Positions 1-7,514 of a stretch of DNA of 64,000 bases are shown piece after piece. The DNA comes from Microtetraspora malaysiensis (GTDB lineage: Bacteria > Actinomycetota > Actinomycetes > Streptosporangiales > Streptosporangiaceae), in assembly GCF_001528665.1 (NCBI RefSeq), contig NZ_BBYJ01000008.1, forward strand, positions 371,761 through 435,760, given 5' to 3'. Made by a program: the position numbers and the translations under genes. The notes beneath the pieces are model-generated. The model saw nothing but the letters and a program-made list of their open reading frames with translations, was not told the origin of the DNA and searched no databases. Within the stretch, counting starts at the first letter, position 1. Every line of letters begins with the position of its first letter.

Positions 1-234
1 GCGCTGCGTGTAGAGGCCGTACCAGCGCATGCGGCCGCGCAGGTCGGCGGGGTCGATCGAGTCGAACCCGTGCTTGGAGTAGACGTCGATGATCCGCTGA
101 CGGACGTTGAGCCCGTCGTCGGCCTTCTTGTTCTCCTCGTTCTTGTTCAGCGGCTCACGGTAACCGAGAGCCCACTGGCCTTCGCCGCGCGGGCGCTTGT
201 GGTGGCGGTTCGCCGGGCGGGCCGGGGTGCTCAT
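1..234 (-). CDS. Ferredoxin-type nitrite/sulfite reductase, N-terminal part (runs off the left edge)
   Basis: Only the first 78 codons lie in the window; the gene continues past the left edge. The visible protein begins MSTPARPANRHHKRPRGEGQ and continues through an LNKNEEN block, DGLNVRQRI, YSKHGFDSIDP and LRGRMRWYGLYTQR. This is the conserved N-terminus of actinobacterial ferredoxin-dependent sulfite reductases, which reduce sulfite to sulfide with siroheme and a 4Fe-4S cluster in assimilatory sulfur metabolism. The catalytic half is not visible, so nitrite versus sulfite specificity rests on this N-terminal similarity and on the cysteine-type leader peptide upstream. The ATG is preceded by AAAGGACG, a good ribosome-binding site. 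A small hairpin (325-340) lies in the 181-nt leader between the leader peptide and this start. Confidence 0.88.
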   Translation of the reverse strand, partial: MSTPARPANRHHKRPRGEGQWALGYREPLNKNEENKKADDGLNVRQRIIDVYSKHGFDSIDPADLRGRMRWYGLYTQR

Positions 235-415
235 GAGGGCGTCCTTTGATCCGAGGGATGCGAAACGGGCCGGGAGAAAAACCGGGCGAAGGTCACGCAC
301 GGCGCGACCCCGGACGCGTGCCTCAGGCGGCCGCCCGCCTCATCGTCGAGTGCGGGGGCGAAAACGAAAAAGGACGCCTGCTCACGCGCCCACTGTCAGA
401 AAAGATGGGCGACGA

Positions 416-499
416 TCAACGGGCGTCGATACAGATGGCGCTGCGGACACGCAGAAGGTCGACGTGGCGTCGCACGACGAGCAACGGGTCCGCTGGCAT
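416..499 (-). CDS. Leader peptide of the sulfite reductase operon (RHVDL...SAIC type), 27 aa
   Basis: This is a 27-codon ORF. It starts MPADPLL, continues VVRRHVDLLRVRSAIC and ends IDAR. The RRHVDLxRxxSAxC core is the hallmark of short leader peptides annotated upstream of sulfur and cysteine genes in streptomycetes and relatives. It lies 181 nt upstream of the sulfite reductase start on the same strand. No Shine-Dalgarno sequence precedes the ATG. Instead a -10-like TATCGT ends 7 nt before it, so the message probably begins at the ATG and is leaderless. The single cysteine near the C-terminus would let cysteinyl-tRNA supply influence ribosome progress. That role is inferred from related leaderless cysteine uORFs, not shown here. 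Confidence 0.82.
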   Translation of the reverse strand: MPADPLLVVRRHVDLLRVRSAICIDAR

Positions 500-506
500 G
501 GAGCAA

Positions 507-535
507 ACGATACCCGGGGCGTCCGTGATGTCCAA
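507..535 (-). promoter_or_regulatory. Promoter of the leader peptide / sulfite reductase transcript
   Basis: On the minus strand a -35 TTGGAC (530-535) and a -10 TATCGT (507-512) are separated by exactly 17 nt. The -10 box ends 7 nt before the ATG of the leader peptide. This fits a housekeeping-type promoter that starts transcription at or next to the A of the ATG. Confidence 0.6.
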
Positions 536-626
536 GTTAGGTTTCACCATGTGGACGAAACGCGCATGACATCTGGACGACATGCGCCCATGTGAGCGGC
601 CCGCGGGACGCCCGGCCGGGCGCGGG

Positions 627-761
627 TCAGCCCTGGCTGATCCAGTTCTGGGCGGGCTCGTTCGCGCCGGGCAGGGCGGGCGGTTCGTGGTGCTGGCAGT
701 CGCACCAGGAGTCGCCGCGGCAGTTCTCGTGCCGCCGGTCCTTGCAGGCGTCGCAGATCAT
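627..761 (-). CDS. Small Cys/His-rich protein, 44 aa
   Basis: The 44-residue product starts MICDACKDRRHENCRGDSWC and continues DCQHHEPP. It has five cysteines (C3, C6, C14, C20, C22) and four histidines within the first 26 residues, in CxxC and CxC arrangements that could hold zinc, followed by a plain tail. The ATG is preceded by GGGGGAAATC, an acceptable ribosome-binding site. The ORF ends before the divergent upstream gene's region and keeps strong actinomycete codon bias. Very small proteins of this pattern are common next to the TIGR03084-type gene in actinomycetes as I recall, but I cannot assign a function. It is divergent from the neighbouring gene that starts at 820. Confidence 0.65.
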   Translation of the reverse strand: MICDACKDRRHENCRGDSWCDCQHHEPPALPGANEPAQNWISQG

Positions 762-819
762 GATTTCCCCCGTTTTCAGTAGAAGAAGATTCGGTTACGC
801 TCGCCGTCCAGGAGGTGTC

Positions 820-1632
820 ATGGCCGTTCCCACGTCCGATCTGATGTCCGAACTGATCATCGACCTGAGCGCCGAGACGGCGGAGCTGCGTGAGATGGTC
901 CGCGTTCTCGACCTTCCCGGCTGGGAGCTTCCCACTCCCTCCGAGGGCTGGGTCGTCCGCGACCAGATCAGCCATCTGGCCTGGTTCGACGACGCGGCCA
1001 CCTCGGCGCTGACCGACCCGGACGGGTTCCGCGCCGCCCGCGCGGAGCTGATGGCGCGCGTGGAGTCCGCCATGGACGACCAGGTCGCCGCCGCGCGCGG
1101 GCTCGCCCCGGCGGCGCTCCTCGAATGGTTCGACACCGCCAGGGCCCGGATGATCCGGGCGTTGCGCGCGGCCGATCCCGCCACCCGGCTCCCGTGGTAC
1201 GGCCCCGACATGTCGCCCGCCTCGTTCGCGACCGCCCGGCTGATGGAGACCTGGGCGCACGGCCAGGACGTCGCGGACACGCTCGGGATCGACCGCGCCC
1301 CCACCACGCGGCTGCGCCACGTGGCCCTGCTGGGCGTGCGCGCCATGCCGTACGGCTTCGCGGTGCGCGGGCGGCAGGCGCCCGCGCGGCCGGTCCGGGT
1401 GGAGCTCGCCATGCCGGACGGCACCCTGTGGGTCGCCGGACCTGAGGGCGCCGCGGACGCGGTGCGCGGTCCGGTCCAGGACTTCTGCCTCGTCGTCACG
1501 CAGCGCTCCAACGTCGCCGACACCTCGCTGTCCGTGACCGGCGACATCGCCCGCGAGTGGATGTCCATCGCGCAGGCGTACGCCGGGCCGCCGGGACCGG
1601 GGCGGGAGCCCGGGACGCGGAAGACCGCCTAA
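820..1632 (+). CDS. TIGR03084-type metal-binding protein (mycothiol-dependent maleylpyruvate isomerase family)
   Basis: This 270-aa protein belongs to the DinB/MDMPI four-helix metal-binding superfamily. His52, Glu143 and His147 sit almost exactly where the corynebacterial mycothiol-dependent maleylpyruvate isomerase places its zinc ligands (H52, E144, H148), in the motifs ISHLAWFD and METWAHGQD. The C-terminal part (about 170-250) carries the SCP2-like end typical of the TIGR03084 group. The start at 820 is chosen because CCAGGAGGTGTC directly precedes it; the frame stays open upstream to 592 but that stretch lacks a ribosome-binding site. The substrate is unknown; members are presumed mycothiol-using transferases or isomerases in the cytoplasm. 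The gene stands alone between divergent and co-oriented small genes. Confidence 0.85.
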   Translation: MAVPTSDLMSELIIDLSAETAELREMVRVLDLPGWELPTPSEGWVVRDQISHLAWFDDAATSALTDPDGFRAARAELMARVESAMDDQVAAARGLAPAALLEWFDTARARMIRALRAADPATRLPWYGPDMSPASFATARLMETWAHGQDVADTLGIDRAPTTRLRHVALLGVRAMPYGFAVRGRQAPARPVRVELAMPDGTLWVAGPEGAADAVRGPVQDFCLVVTQRSNVADTSLSVTGDIAREWMSIAQAYAGPPGPGREPGTRKTA

Positions 1633-1713
1633 GGCCGAAAAGTACCCAAAATCAGGGAGAAGTCCGGGAAGATCGCCAAACCGGCGGAAGGTGACGTGCG
1701 TCATGATTGAGAT

Positions 1714-2109
1714 ATGCGGACACTGCTGAACGTCATCTGGCTGGTCTTCGCCGGTGTGTGGCTCGCCCTGGGCTACGTGGTCGCCGGGATCATCTGCTGC
1801 ATCTTGATCATCACCATCCCGTTCGGCATCGCGTCCTTCCGGATCGCGGCGTACGCGCTGTGGCCGTTCGGGCGCACCGTCGTGCGGGATCCCGATGCGG
1901 GCGTCATGTCCGCGATCGGGAACGTCATCTGGCTGGTCTTCGCCGGGATCTGGCTGGCGATCGGGCACGTCATCACGGCCATCCCGCTGTTCGTGTCGAT
2001 CATCGGCATCCCGCTGGGCATCGCCAACCTCAAGATGATCCCGGTATCGCTCCTGCCGCTCGGCGCCCGTATCGTGGACGTCGACAGTCCGTACTATTCC
2101 GCCCGGTAA
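1714..2109 (+). CDS. YccF-family inner membrane protein
   Basis: This 131-aa membrane protein is built from two copies of the YccF unit. The near-identical segments NVIWLVFAGVWLALGY (about residues 6-21) and NVIWLVFAGIWLAIGH (about 70-85) are each followed by a hydrophobic helix and a PFGIA or PLGIA motif. This internal duplication and the length are typical of the YccF family, whose biochemical role is unknown. Transcription is likely separate from the upstream gene because 81 nt intervene. The ATG lacks a strong ribosome-binding site; AAGGTGA lies about 20 nt upstream. Confidence 0.88.
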   Translation: MRTLLNVIWLVFAGVWLALGYVVAGIICCILIITIPFGIASFRIAAYALWPFGRTVVRDPDAGVMSAIGNVIWLVFAGIWLAIGHVITAIPLFVSIIGIPLGIANLKMIPVSLLPLGARIVDVDSPYYSAR

Positions 2110-2174
2110 CGGGTAGTCGCCGGTTCACTCATCGGTGTCATGACACCCCGCCAGTACGAATACGGTTAGATGCC

Positions 2175-3122
2175 ATGACGTCCGCGGACGCGCACACACA
2201 CCGGCCGAGACGCAACTCGCGCCGGGGCATGGCGCGCGCCCGGGCCCGCCTGGACTGGGTGCGCGGGTCCAACGCGTGGGCGCTCGCCAAGGCCACCACC
2301 ATGGCGGGGGTCAACTACCGAGTCACGGGCCTCGCGGGAGAGGCGGCCTTCTTCGCACTCCTGTCCCTGCCGCCGTTCGTGCTCGGGCTGCTCGGCGTGA
2401 TGGGCCACCTGAGCGGCCTCCTCGGCGCCGAGACCGTCCTGCGGATCAAGCAATGGGTGATCGACCAGTCCGAGCTGCTCTTCACCGCCAACACCGTGGA
2501 CCGGGTCGTCCTGCCCCTGCTCAACGACGTGCTCGCCGGGGGACAGGTCTCGCTCATCTCGGTGGGCTTCCTACTTTCGCTGTGGTCGGGCTCGCGGGCC
2601 CTCTTCGTGTACGTGGACCTCATCTCCATCGCGTACGGCCTGGGCGAGACCCGGGGGATCATCCGCACCCGGGTCCTGTCCTTCGGGCTCTATCTGGCCG
2701 CCCTGCTCATCGGGCTGGTCGTCATGCCGGTGCTGGTCATCGGCCCGACGCTGCTCGCGGAGGCGCTGCCGGGCTACAGCACGCTCATCGCGATCCTCTA
2801 CTGGCCCGTGGTGATCGTCGGCTCGGTGGTCATGCTGACCCTGCTCTACCACGTGAGCGTCCCGATGCGGACGCGCTGGTGGCGCGAGGTTCCGGGGGCG
2901 GTGCTCGCGCTCATCATCTGGATCGTCTGCGGCTCCGTCCTGCGCGAGGTGCTCGCCGCCTGGTTCACGCCGCTGTCGATCTACGGCTCGCTCGCGGCGC
3001 CGATCGCCGTCCTGCTCTGGCTGTACATCACGGCGCTCGCCGTGCTCATCGGCGCCACGCTCAACGCCGAGGTGGACCGCATGTGGCCCCTGGCGGGCAC
3101 CACACGCCGCCAGGCGGACTGA
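2175..3122 (+). CDS. YihY/virulence factor BrkB family membrane protein
   Basis: This is a 315-aa integral membrane protein with a basic N-terminal tail (residues 1-45), then about six hydrophobic helices. Typical YihY/BrkB elements are visible: GEAAFFALLSLPPFVLGLLG near residue 55, an amphipathic segment between the first two helices, and a C-terminal YGSLAAPIAVLLWLYITALA helix followed by GATLNAEVDR. The family was once misnamed ribonuclease BN; its real role is unclear. The ATG at 2175 is chosen because TACGGT sits 8 nt before it as a plausible -10 for a leaderless message. The frame is open upstream, but that region overlaps the yccF gene in another frame. Confidence 0.85.
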   Translation: MTSADAHTHRPRRNSRRGMARARARLDWVRGSNAWALAKATTMAGVNYRVTGLAGEAAFFALLSLPPFVLGLLGVMGHLSGLLGAETVLRIKQWVIDQSELLFTANTVDRVVLPLLNDVLAGGQVSLISVGFLLSLWSGSRALFVYVDLISIAYGLGETRGIIRTRVLSFGLYLAALLIGLVVMPVLVIGPTLLAEALPGYSTLIAILYWPVVIVGSVVMLTLLYHVSVPMRTRWWREVPGAVLALIIWIVCGSVLREVLAAWFTPLSIYGSLAAPIAVLLWLYITALAVLIGATLNAEVDRMWPLAGTTRRQAD

Positions 3123-3216
3123 GGCCGCCTCGTCCGGAGGCCGGCGGGCCACCCCAGGCCGGAACGTTCCGGCCTCGGGCGGCGTGAGCCGTATCCGGGG
3201 CTCAGATAGGGTGGGA

Positions 3217-3308
3217 AGGGTCGCGACTGGCGCTGACGTGCCCTCGGGCATGTGCTAGGTGGGGCACCACCGGGGAGCGAACGTGCGGAGGCCGTGCGCC
3301 TGGGTCAC
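3217..3308 (+). promoter_or_regulatory. ZTP riboswitch (pfl motif) upstream of glyA
   Basis: Three conserved blocks of the ZTP/ZMP aptamer are present in order: GGGTCGCGACTGGCG (3218-3232), CACCACCGGGGAGCG (3266-3280) and GCCGTGCGCCTGGGT (3291-3305). They are joined by a variable hairpin. ZTP riboswitches sense AICAR triphosphate or monophosphate, which accumulates when 10-formyl-THF is short, and turn on folate and one-carbon genes. Its position just before serine hydroxymethyltransferase is a classic context. A short stem (TGTC...GACA) and the glyA ribosome-binding site follow, so translational control is plausible. Confidence 0.88.
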
Positions 3309-3341
3309 CGCGGCTGTCGATGTTGACAAGGAAAGGCGCCA

Positions 3342-4601
3342 ATGGCTGAGAACTCGTTGAACGTCGTCGATCCCGAGATCGCCGAGCTGATCAGGGCCGA
3401 GGAGCGGCGGCAGGCCGACACGGTCAAGCTCATCGCCTCGGAGAACTACGTCTCCCGGGCCGTGCTTGAAGCCACCGGCACCGTCCTGACGAACAAGTAC
3501 TCCGAGGGCTACCCCGGCAAGCGGTACTACGAGGGCCAGCAGGTCATCGACCAGATCGAGACGATCGCCATCGACCGGGCCAAGGCACTGTTCGGCGTGA
3601 ACCACGCCAACGTGCAGCCCTACTCCGGCTCGCCGGCCAACCTCGCGATCTACCTGGCGTTCCTGAAGCCCGGCGACACCGTGCTCGGCATGGGCCTGCC
3701 GTTCGGCGGCCACCTCACGCACGGCTGGTCGGTCTCCGCGACCGGCAAGTGGTTCAACCCCGTCCGATACGGCGTGCGCAAGGACACCGGCCGCATCGAC
3801 ATGGACGAGGTGCGCGCCCTGGCGCTTGAGCACCGGCCCAAGCTGATCTTCTGCGGCGGCACCGCCATCCCGCGCACCATCGACTTCCCGGCGTTCGCCG
3901 AGATCGCCCGCGAGGTGGACGCGGTCCTCGCCGCCGACATCGCGCACATCGCCGGCCTCGTCGCGGGTGGCGCGCACCCGTCGCCGGTCGGGTACGCCGA
4001 CGTGATCTCCACGACGACGCACAAGACGCTGCGCGGCCCGCGCGGCGCCATGCTGATGGCCACCTCCGACGAGCACGCCACCGCGCTGAACAAGGCGGTC
4101 TTCCCCGGCCTGCAGGGCGGCCCGCACAACCACACCACCGCCGCGATCGCGGTCGCGCTGCGTGAGGCGTCCCAGGCGGAGTTCAAGGCGTACGCGGCGC
4201 AGGTCGTGAAGAACGCCAAGGCGCTCGCCGAGGAGTTGGCCTCCCGCGGCTTCGACCTGGTCTCCGGCGGCACCGACAACCACCTGATCCTGATGGACCT
4301 GACCCCCAAGGGCGTCGGTGGCAAGCCCGCCGCCCAGGCGCTCGACCGGGCGGGCCTGGAGACCAACTACAACGCCGTCCCGTTCGACACGCGCAAGCCG
4401 TTCGACCCGTCGGGCATCCGCATCGGCACCCCCTCGGTCACCTCGCGCGGCATGGGCGAGGCGGAGATGCGCCAGGTCGGCGCCTGGATCGACGAGGTCG
4501 TCACCGCGGTCGCCAAGGGCGACGCGGAGGACGTCATCGCCCGGGTCCACAACGAGGTCAGCGAGCTGACCGCCAAGTTCCCGGCCCCCGGCCTGTCCTG
4601 A
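3342..4601 (+). CDS. glyA: Serine hydroxymethyltransferase
   Basis: This 419-aa fold-type I PLP enzyme interconverts serine and glycine and charges tetrahydrofolate with a one-carbon unit. Hallmarks are IASENYVS near residue 31, the [11 protein letters not shown] block, and the PLP lysine K228 in [25 protein letters not shown] and the C-terminal [12 protein letters not shown] motif follow. Length matches bacterial GlyA. AAGGAAAGG precedes the ATG. Control by the ZTP riboswitch immediately upstream ties expression to folate one-carbon status. A stem-loop at 4631-4655 probably ends the transcript. Confidence is very high. Confidence 0.98.
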   Translation: MAENSLNVVDPEIAELIRAEERRQADTVKLIASENYVSRAVLEATGTVLTNKYSEGYPGKRYYEGQQVIDQIETIAIDRAKALFGVNHANVQPYSGSPANLAIYLAFLKPGDTVLGMGLPFGGHLTHGWSVSATGKWFNPVRYGVRKDTGRIDMDEVRALALEHRPKLIFCGGTAIPRTIDFPAFAEIAREVDAVLAADIAHIAGLVAGGAHPSPVGYADVISTTTHKTLRGPRGAMLMATSDEHATALNKAVFPGLQGGPHNHTTAAIAVALREASQAEFKAYAAQVVKNAKALAEELASRGFDLVSGGTDNHLILMDLTPKGVGGKPAAQALDRAGLETNYNAVPFDTRKPFDPSGIRIGTPSVTSRGMGEAEMRQVGAWIDEVVTAVAKGDAEDVIARVHNEVSELTAKFPAPGLS

Positions 4602-4630
4602 CGCCGGCGCCGGACCATCGCGTACGCGTG

Positions 4631-4655
4631 ACCACGCCCTCGAAAGGGGGCGTGG
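4631..4655 (+). terminator. Hairpin terminator after glyA
   Basis: ACCACGCCCT and AGGGGGCGTGGT form a strong GC-rich stem around a CGAA-type loop, 30 nt after the glyA stop. It is followed by TGCGGTGTTTTA rather than a clean U-run, so it is an intrinsic-like actinobacterial terminator. Confidence 0.65.
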
Positions 4656-4765
4656 TTGCGGTGTTTTATGGCGAAAAATCGGTTGCGGGGACGCGCCGGG
4701 GATGCGCTAATGTTCTTCCGACGCCGCGCTTCGGACGCGGCCTGCACTCTAGGGAGGTGACGACT

Positions 4766-4819
4766 ATGCGGGTCTTTCTGATGACCATGCCGTCCGTCAA
4801 CCTCCGGGTGCCCCTCTAG
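4766..4819 (+). CDS. 17-aa leader ORF upstream of rsgA
   Basis: This short ORF encodes MRVFLMTMPSVNLRVPL. Its ATG follows a strong ribosome-binding site (AGGGAGGTGA, 4751-4760), and the stop lies 39 nt before the rsgA start. The last codons form the 5' arm of a perfect 9-bp hairpin (4805-4837), so ribosomes reaching the stop codon would melt that hairpin. The geometry looks like a regulatory leader peptide. I know of no named family with this sequence. A weak promoter lies upstream (TTGCGG about 4682 and a CTAATG box near 4707). Whether it is translated is inference from the ribosome-binding site and structure. Confidence 0.5.
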   Translation: MRVFLMTMPSVNLRVPL

Positions 4820-4850
4820 ACGATCACTGGGCACCCGTTTCCGAAGGGTG
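4805..4850 (+). promoter_or_regulatory. Mutually exclusive hairpins controlling the rsgA ribosome-binding site
   Basis: Arm A (CGGGTGCCC, 4805-4813) pairs with arm B (GGGCACCCG, 4829-4837) in a perfect 9-bp stem. Alternatively CACCC inside arm B (4832-4836) can pair with GGGTG (4846-4850), which is the rsgA Shine-Dalgarno sequence. The two pairings exclude each other. Translation of the leader ORF to its stop at 4819 would block arm A and favour hiding the rsgA ribosome-binding site. Confidence 0.45.
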
Positions 4851-4858
4851 TCACCCAG

Positions 4859-5971
4859 TTGAATTCCGGTTCGTTCTCCGGTTCCATCGATCTTTCTCTT
4901 CTCGGCTGGAACGACGCGCTGCCGCTTCCCGCCGGCACCGTCCCCGCCCGGGTCGCCCGCGTCGACCGGGGCGCCGCCGAGGTCATCGCGGCCGAGGGCC
5001 AGTTCCAGGCCCGCTACAGCGCCCGGATCCGCCGCGCCGCCGCCGAGGACCCCGTCAGTCTGCCCTGCGTCGGCGACTGGGTCGCCCTCGCGGCGCTGCC
5101 CGAGGGCCGCTACGAGCTGGACGCGGTGCTCCCCAGGTCGTCGGCCTTCGTCCGCGGCGGCGTCAGCAGGGACTCGCGGGGCGGGCTCTCCGGCGACGGG
5201 CAGGGCCAGGTCCTCGCCGCCAACGTGGACGTCGTGTTCGTGGCCGAGCCGTCCATGCATTCGACCGACTTCGCGGACCTCGGGCGGATCGAGCGGCTGG
5301 TGGCCCTCGCCTGGGAGAGCGGGGGCGTGCCCGTGGTGCTCATCACCAAGGCCGACCTGTTCGAGCTCGGGCTCGACGAGCTGCTCGCCGACGTACGGGC
5401 CGCCGCCCCCGGCGTGGACGTGCACGCGTTGTGCGCACAGACGGGGGAGGGGGTCGACGTGGTGCGGGCCTACCTGCACGGCGCGAAGACCGCCGTCATT
5501 CTCGGCCCCTCGGGCGCCGGCAAGTCCACCCTGGTGAACGCGCTCGCCGGAGAGGACGTCATGGAGACCCAGCAGGTACGCGCGGCCGACGGCCGGGGAC
5601 GGCACACCACCGTCCATCGCGAGCTGATCCCGCTGTCCGGCGGCGGGCTGATCATCGACACCCCGGGCATCCGCCGGGTCGGCCTGTACGCCATGAACGA
5701 CGGCGTTGACCTGGTCTTCTCCGACATCGAGGAGCTCGCGGAGGGCTGCCGGTTCGGCGACTGCTCGCACGGCGGCGAGCCCGGCTGTGCCGTACAGGCG
5801 GCGGTGGAGGCGGGCGAGCTGCCCGAGCGGCGGCTGGAGAGCTGGTTCAAGCTCCAGCGCGAGGCGGCGTGGATGGCCCGGCGCAGCGACGCGCGGCTCC
5901 GCAGTGAGGAGACGCGCAAGTGGAAGATCCTCCACAAGGCGTGGCGCCAGCCGGGCCGGAATCGTCCGTAG
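4859..5971 (+). CDS. rsgA: Ribosome small-subunit-dependent GTPase A
   Basis: This 370-aa circularly permuted GTPase matures the 30S subunit. The order of motifs is diagnostic: the G4 motif ITKAD (about residue 161) precedes the P-loop GPSGAGKST (about 215) and the G3 motif DTPG (about 262). An N-terminal OB-like region lies before them, and a C-terminal zinc site is visible as CRFGDCSHGGEPGC near residue 297. The start is TTG, preceded by GAAGGGTG. That ribosome-binding site can be sequestered by the upstream alternative hairpin. The downstream neighbour on the other strand is a WhiB gene, so this gene is probably monocistronic with its leader ORF. Confidence 0.95.
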   Translation: MNSGSFSGSIDLSLLGWNDALPLPAGTVPARVARVDRGAAEVIAAEGQFQARYSARIRRAAAEDPVSLPCVGDWVALAALPEGRYELDAVLPRSSAFVRGGVSRDSRGGLSGDGQGQVLAANVDVVFVAEPSMHSTDFADLGRIERLVALAWESGGVPVVLITKADLFELGLDELLADVRAAAPGVDVHALCAQTGEGVDVVRAYLHGAKTAVILGPSGAGKSTLVNALAGEDVMETQQVRAADGRGRHTTVHRELIPLSGGGLIIDTPGIRRVGLYAMNDGVDLVFSDIEELAEGCRFGDCSHGGEPGCAVQAAVEAGELPERRLESWFKLQREAAWMARRSDARLRSEETRKWKILHKAWRQPGRNRP

Positions 5972-6106
5972 CCGCGCCGGAATCGCGCGGAACGCCCGGT
6001 GGACAGACGAAACCGCCGGGCGTTCCGCCCGCCGTGTTGGGGTATCGGCGGGGAGAACGGCCCGGCGGCCTCGTGTGACGCGTGTCGGGGGAGACGTTCA
6101 GACGGT

Positions 6107-6421
6107 TCAGGCGACCGCGCTGATGCCGGCGCTCGCGGCGCGGCGCATCCGGCGGCGACGCTCGGAAGCGCGCTCGTCCTCGTTCAGCCCGCCCCAGGTG
6201 CCGTACTTCTCAGGACGGGAAAGGGCGTAGTCGAGGCACTCGGCACGCACAGGGCACTGAGCGCAGATGGCCTTGGCCTTGCGCTCGCGAATGTCGCGCT
6301 CCGGCTGACGCTCACCGTCGGGACCGAAGAACAGCACAAGGTCCTCTCCCCGGCACGCGGCATCATCCTGCCAACCCCAACTGGGGCGCGGGCGGGCGAG
6401 CTGCCGACGTACCTGAGACAT
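6107..6421 (-). CDS. WhiB-family iron-sulfur transcriptional regulator
   Basis: This 104-aa Wbl protein has four cysteines for a 4Fe-4S cluster in the family spacing: one in DDAACRGED, then AICAQCPVRAEC. These are followed by the G-T-W-G-G turn and a basic tail (ERRRRMRR) for DNA contact. Wbl proteins work with the primary sigma factor in redox, antibiotic and developmental control and occur only in Actinobacteria and their phages. The FFGPDGERQPERDIRERKAK segment between the first and second cysteines is longer than in WhiB1 and WhiB2, so I do not assign a numbered paralogue. AAAGGTGG precedes the ATG. The gene follows a sucrase/ferredoxin-like gene 114 nt away on the same strand. Confidence 0.93.
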   Translation of the reverse strand: MSQVRRQLARPRPSWGWQDDAACRGEDLVLFFGPDGERQPERDIRERKAKAICAQCPVRAECLDYALSRPEKYGTWGGLNEDERASERRRRMRRAASAGISAVA

Positions 6422-6534
6422 GAGAAACCACCTTTGGTGAGAGGTATTTCGTGTTTGTGCCGCATCGGGCGCTTGTGGCGTCCCTGGGTCCAACGCCGGG
6501 ATTTGCCGTGGTGTTCCCAGCTCTTCGCAGAGCC

Positions 6535-7440
6535 TCAGGCCGGTACTGGACTGAGCTCGCTCAGCTCCGCCAGCCTGTAGGTCGAGATCTCTTCGGTGCA
6601 GGTCGTGCCGCACGGTGCCGCGAACACCGCTGGCTCGACCACTACCCGAAAGCGCGACAGACCACCAGGCTTCGTGTGGTGCACGATGCACACGGTGGCG
6701 TTGCCTTCCGACCGGGAGGATTCCACGGCCACCCCGCTGACCGAGAGCTCGCCCGTATGTGCACGGACGAAATGCTCGGCGGCTTGCAGTGGCTCAGGGA
6801 TACCCGCGCGCCCCCGGTAACGGTCAAGGACGACCTCGCCGTTCCGGTACGCGTTTGCCGCCGCGATCGCAGCAGCCTGAGACATGCTGCCGTAGTAAAG
6901 CCCGTGTGGCAAGCATACGAGGTTAGCGGCGTATCGATCGCCGCCCACATGGGTGGTTTCCCACACATTGCCCGGGAGGTTCTCGTCGAGGAACCGCGCG
7001 AGCGGGAGCCCGAGACGCGCACAACAAGCGTTGCGCTTGGCGTGGGTGCACACGAGGAACACCGGCTCGTTCACCAGTATGCAGGACTCCGGAACCACTC
7101 CGTGCACGAGTGAGCCCAGGTCAAGATCGTTGGACCGTTCGAACGTGCCCTCCGCGATCCACGGCCGGGGGCCCGCCGACGAGGCGACGAACACGTGCAG
7201 CGGGCCGCTCGCGGCGGCGCGCCGGCCGGGCCGGCGGATGAGCTGCGGCCGGATGCCGAGGGCGGTGGCCCGCTCGATCAGGGCCCGCGTGTCGTCGGGG
7301 AGCCGGCACTCGTCGAGGTACGCCGCCCAGGGGCCGGAATGCTCGATGAGCAGCCAAGATCGGGCGCCGACCGTCGCGCTGGCGAGAATCGGCGCCTCGC
7401 CCGTGTGCAGCGAGGCGGCGTGTCCGCACCCATTCGCCAT
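6535..7440 (-). CDS. Sucrase/ferredoxin-like family protein under iron-box control
   Basis: This 301-aa protein belongs to the Suc_Fer-like (thioredoxin-fold [2Fe-2S]) family. Visible hallmarks are VCTHAKRNACCARLG near the middle, GGDRYAANLVCLPHGLYYG after it, and a C-terminal cysteine pair in APCGTTC. Actinobacterial members are thought to take part in redox steps of iron or siderophore use. An almost consensus IdeR/DmdR1 iron box lies 75 nt upstream, so the gene should be repressed when iron is plentiful. The ATG at 7440 is chosen because GTGGGAG precedes it. A GTG at 7503 in the same frame is an alternative. The exact reaction is unknown. Confidence 0.82.
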   Translation of the reverse strand: MANGCGHAASLHTGEAPILASATVGARSWLLIEHSGPWAAYLDECRLPDDTRALIERATALGIRPQLIRRPGRRAAASGPLHVFVASSAGPRPWIAEGTFERSNDLDLGSLVHGVVPESCILVNEPVFLVCTHAKRNACCARLGLPLARFLDENLPGNVWETTHVGGDRYAANLVCLPHGLYYGSMSQAAAIAAANAYRNGEVVLDRYRGRAGIPEPLQAAEHFVRAHTGELSVSGVAVESSRSEGNATVCIVHHTKPGGLSRFRVVVEPAVFAAPCGTTCTEEISTYRLAELSELSPVPA

Positions 7441-7514
7441 GCCGGTTCGTTCTCCCACTCGTCCGTCCTCGTCGCGGTCCGCGCGCCGGGGGTTCCCGCG
7501 CACGGCCGATGGGA

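Noticed and set aside
592..819. Upstream extension of the TIGR03084-type gene
   Set aside because: The frame is open, but a strong ribosome-binding site sits at 811-816 and family homology begins at 820; the extension also overlaps the opposite-strand Cys/His gene.
3255..4550. 431-codon open frame antisense to glyA
   Set aside because: It mirrors glyA codon positions, has a poor amino-acid composition and no ribosome-binding site. Long antisense frames are normal in DNA of this GC content.
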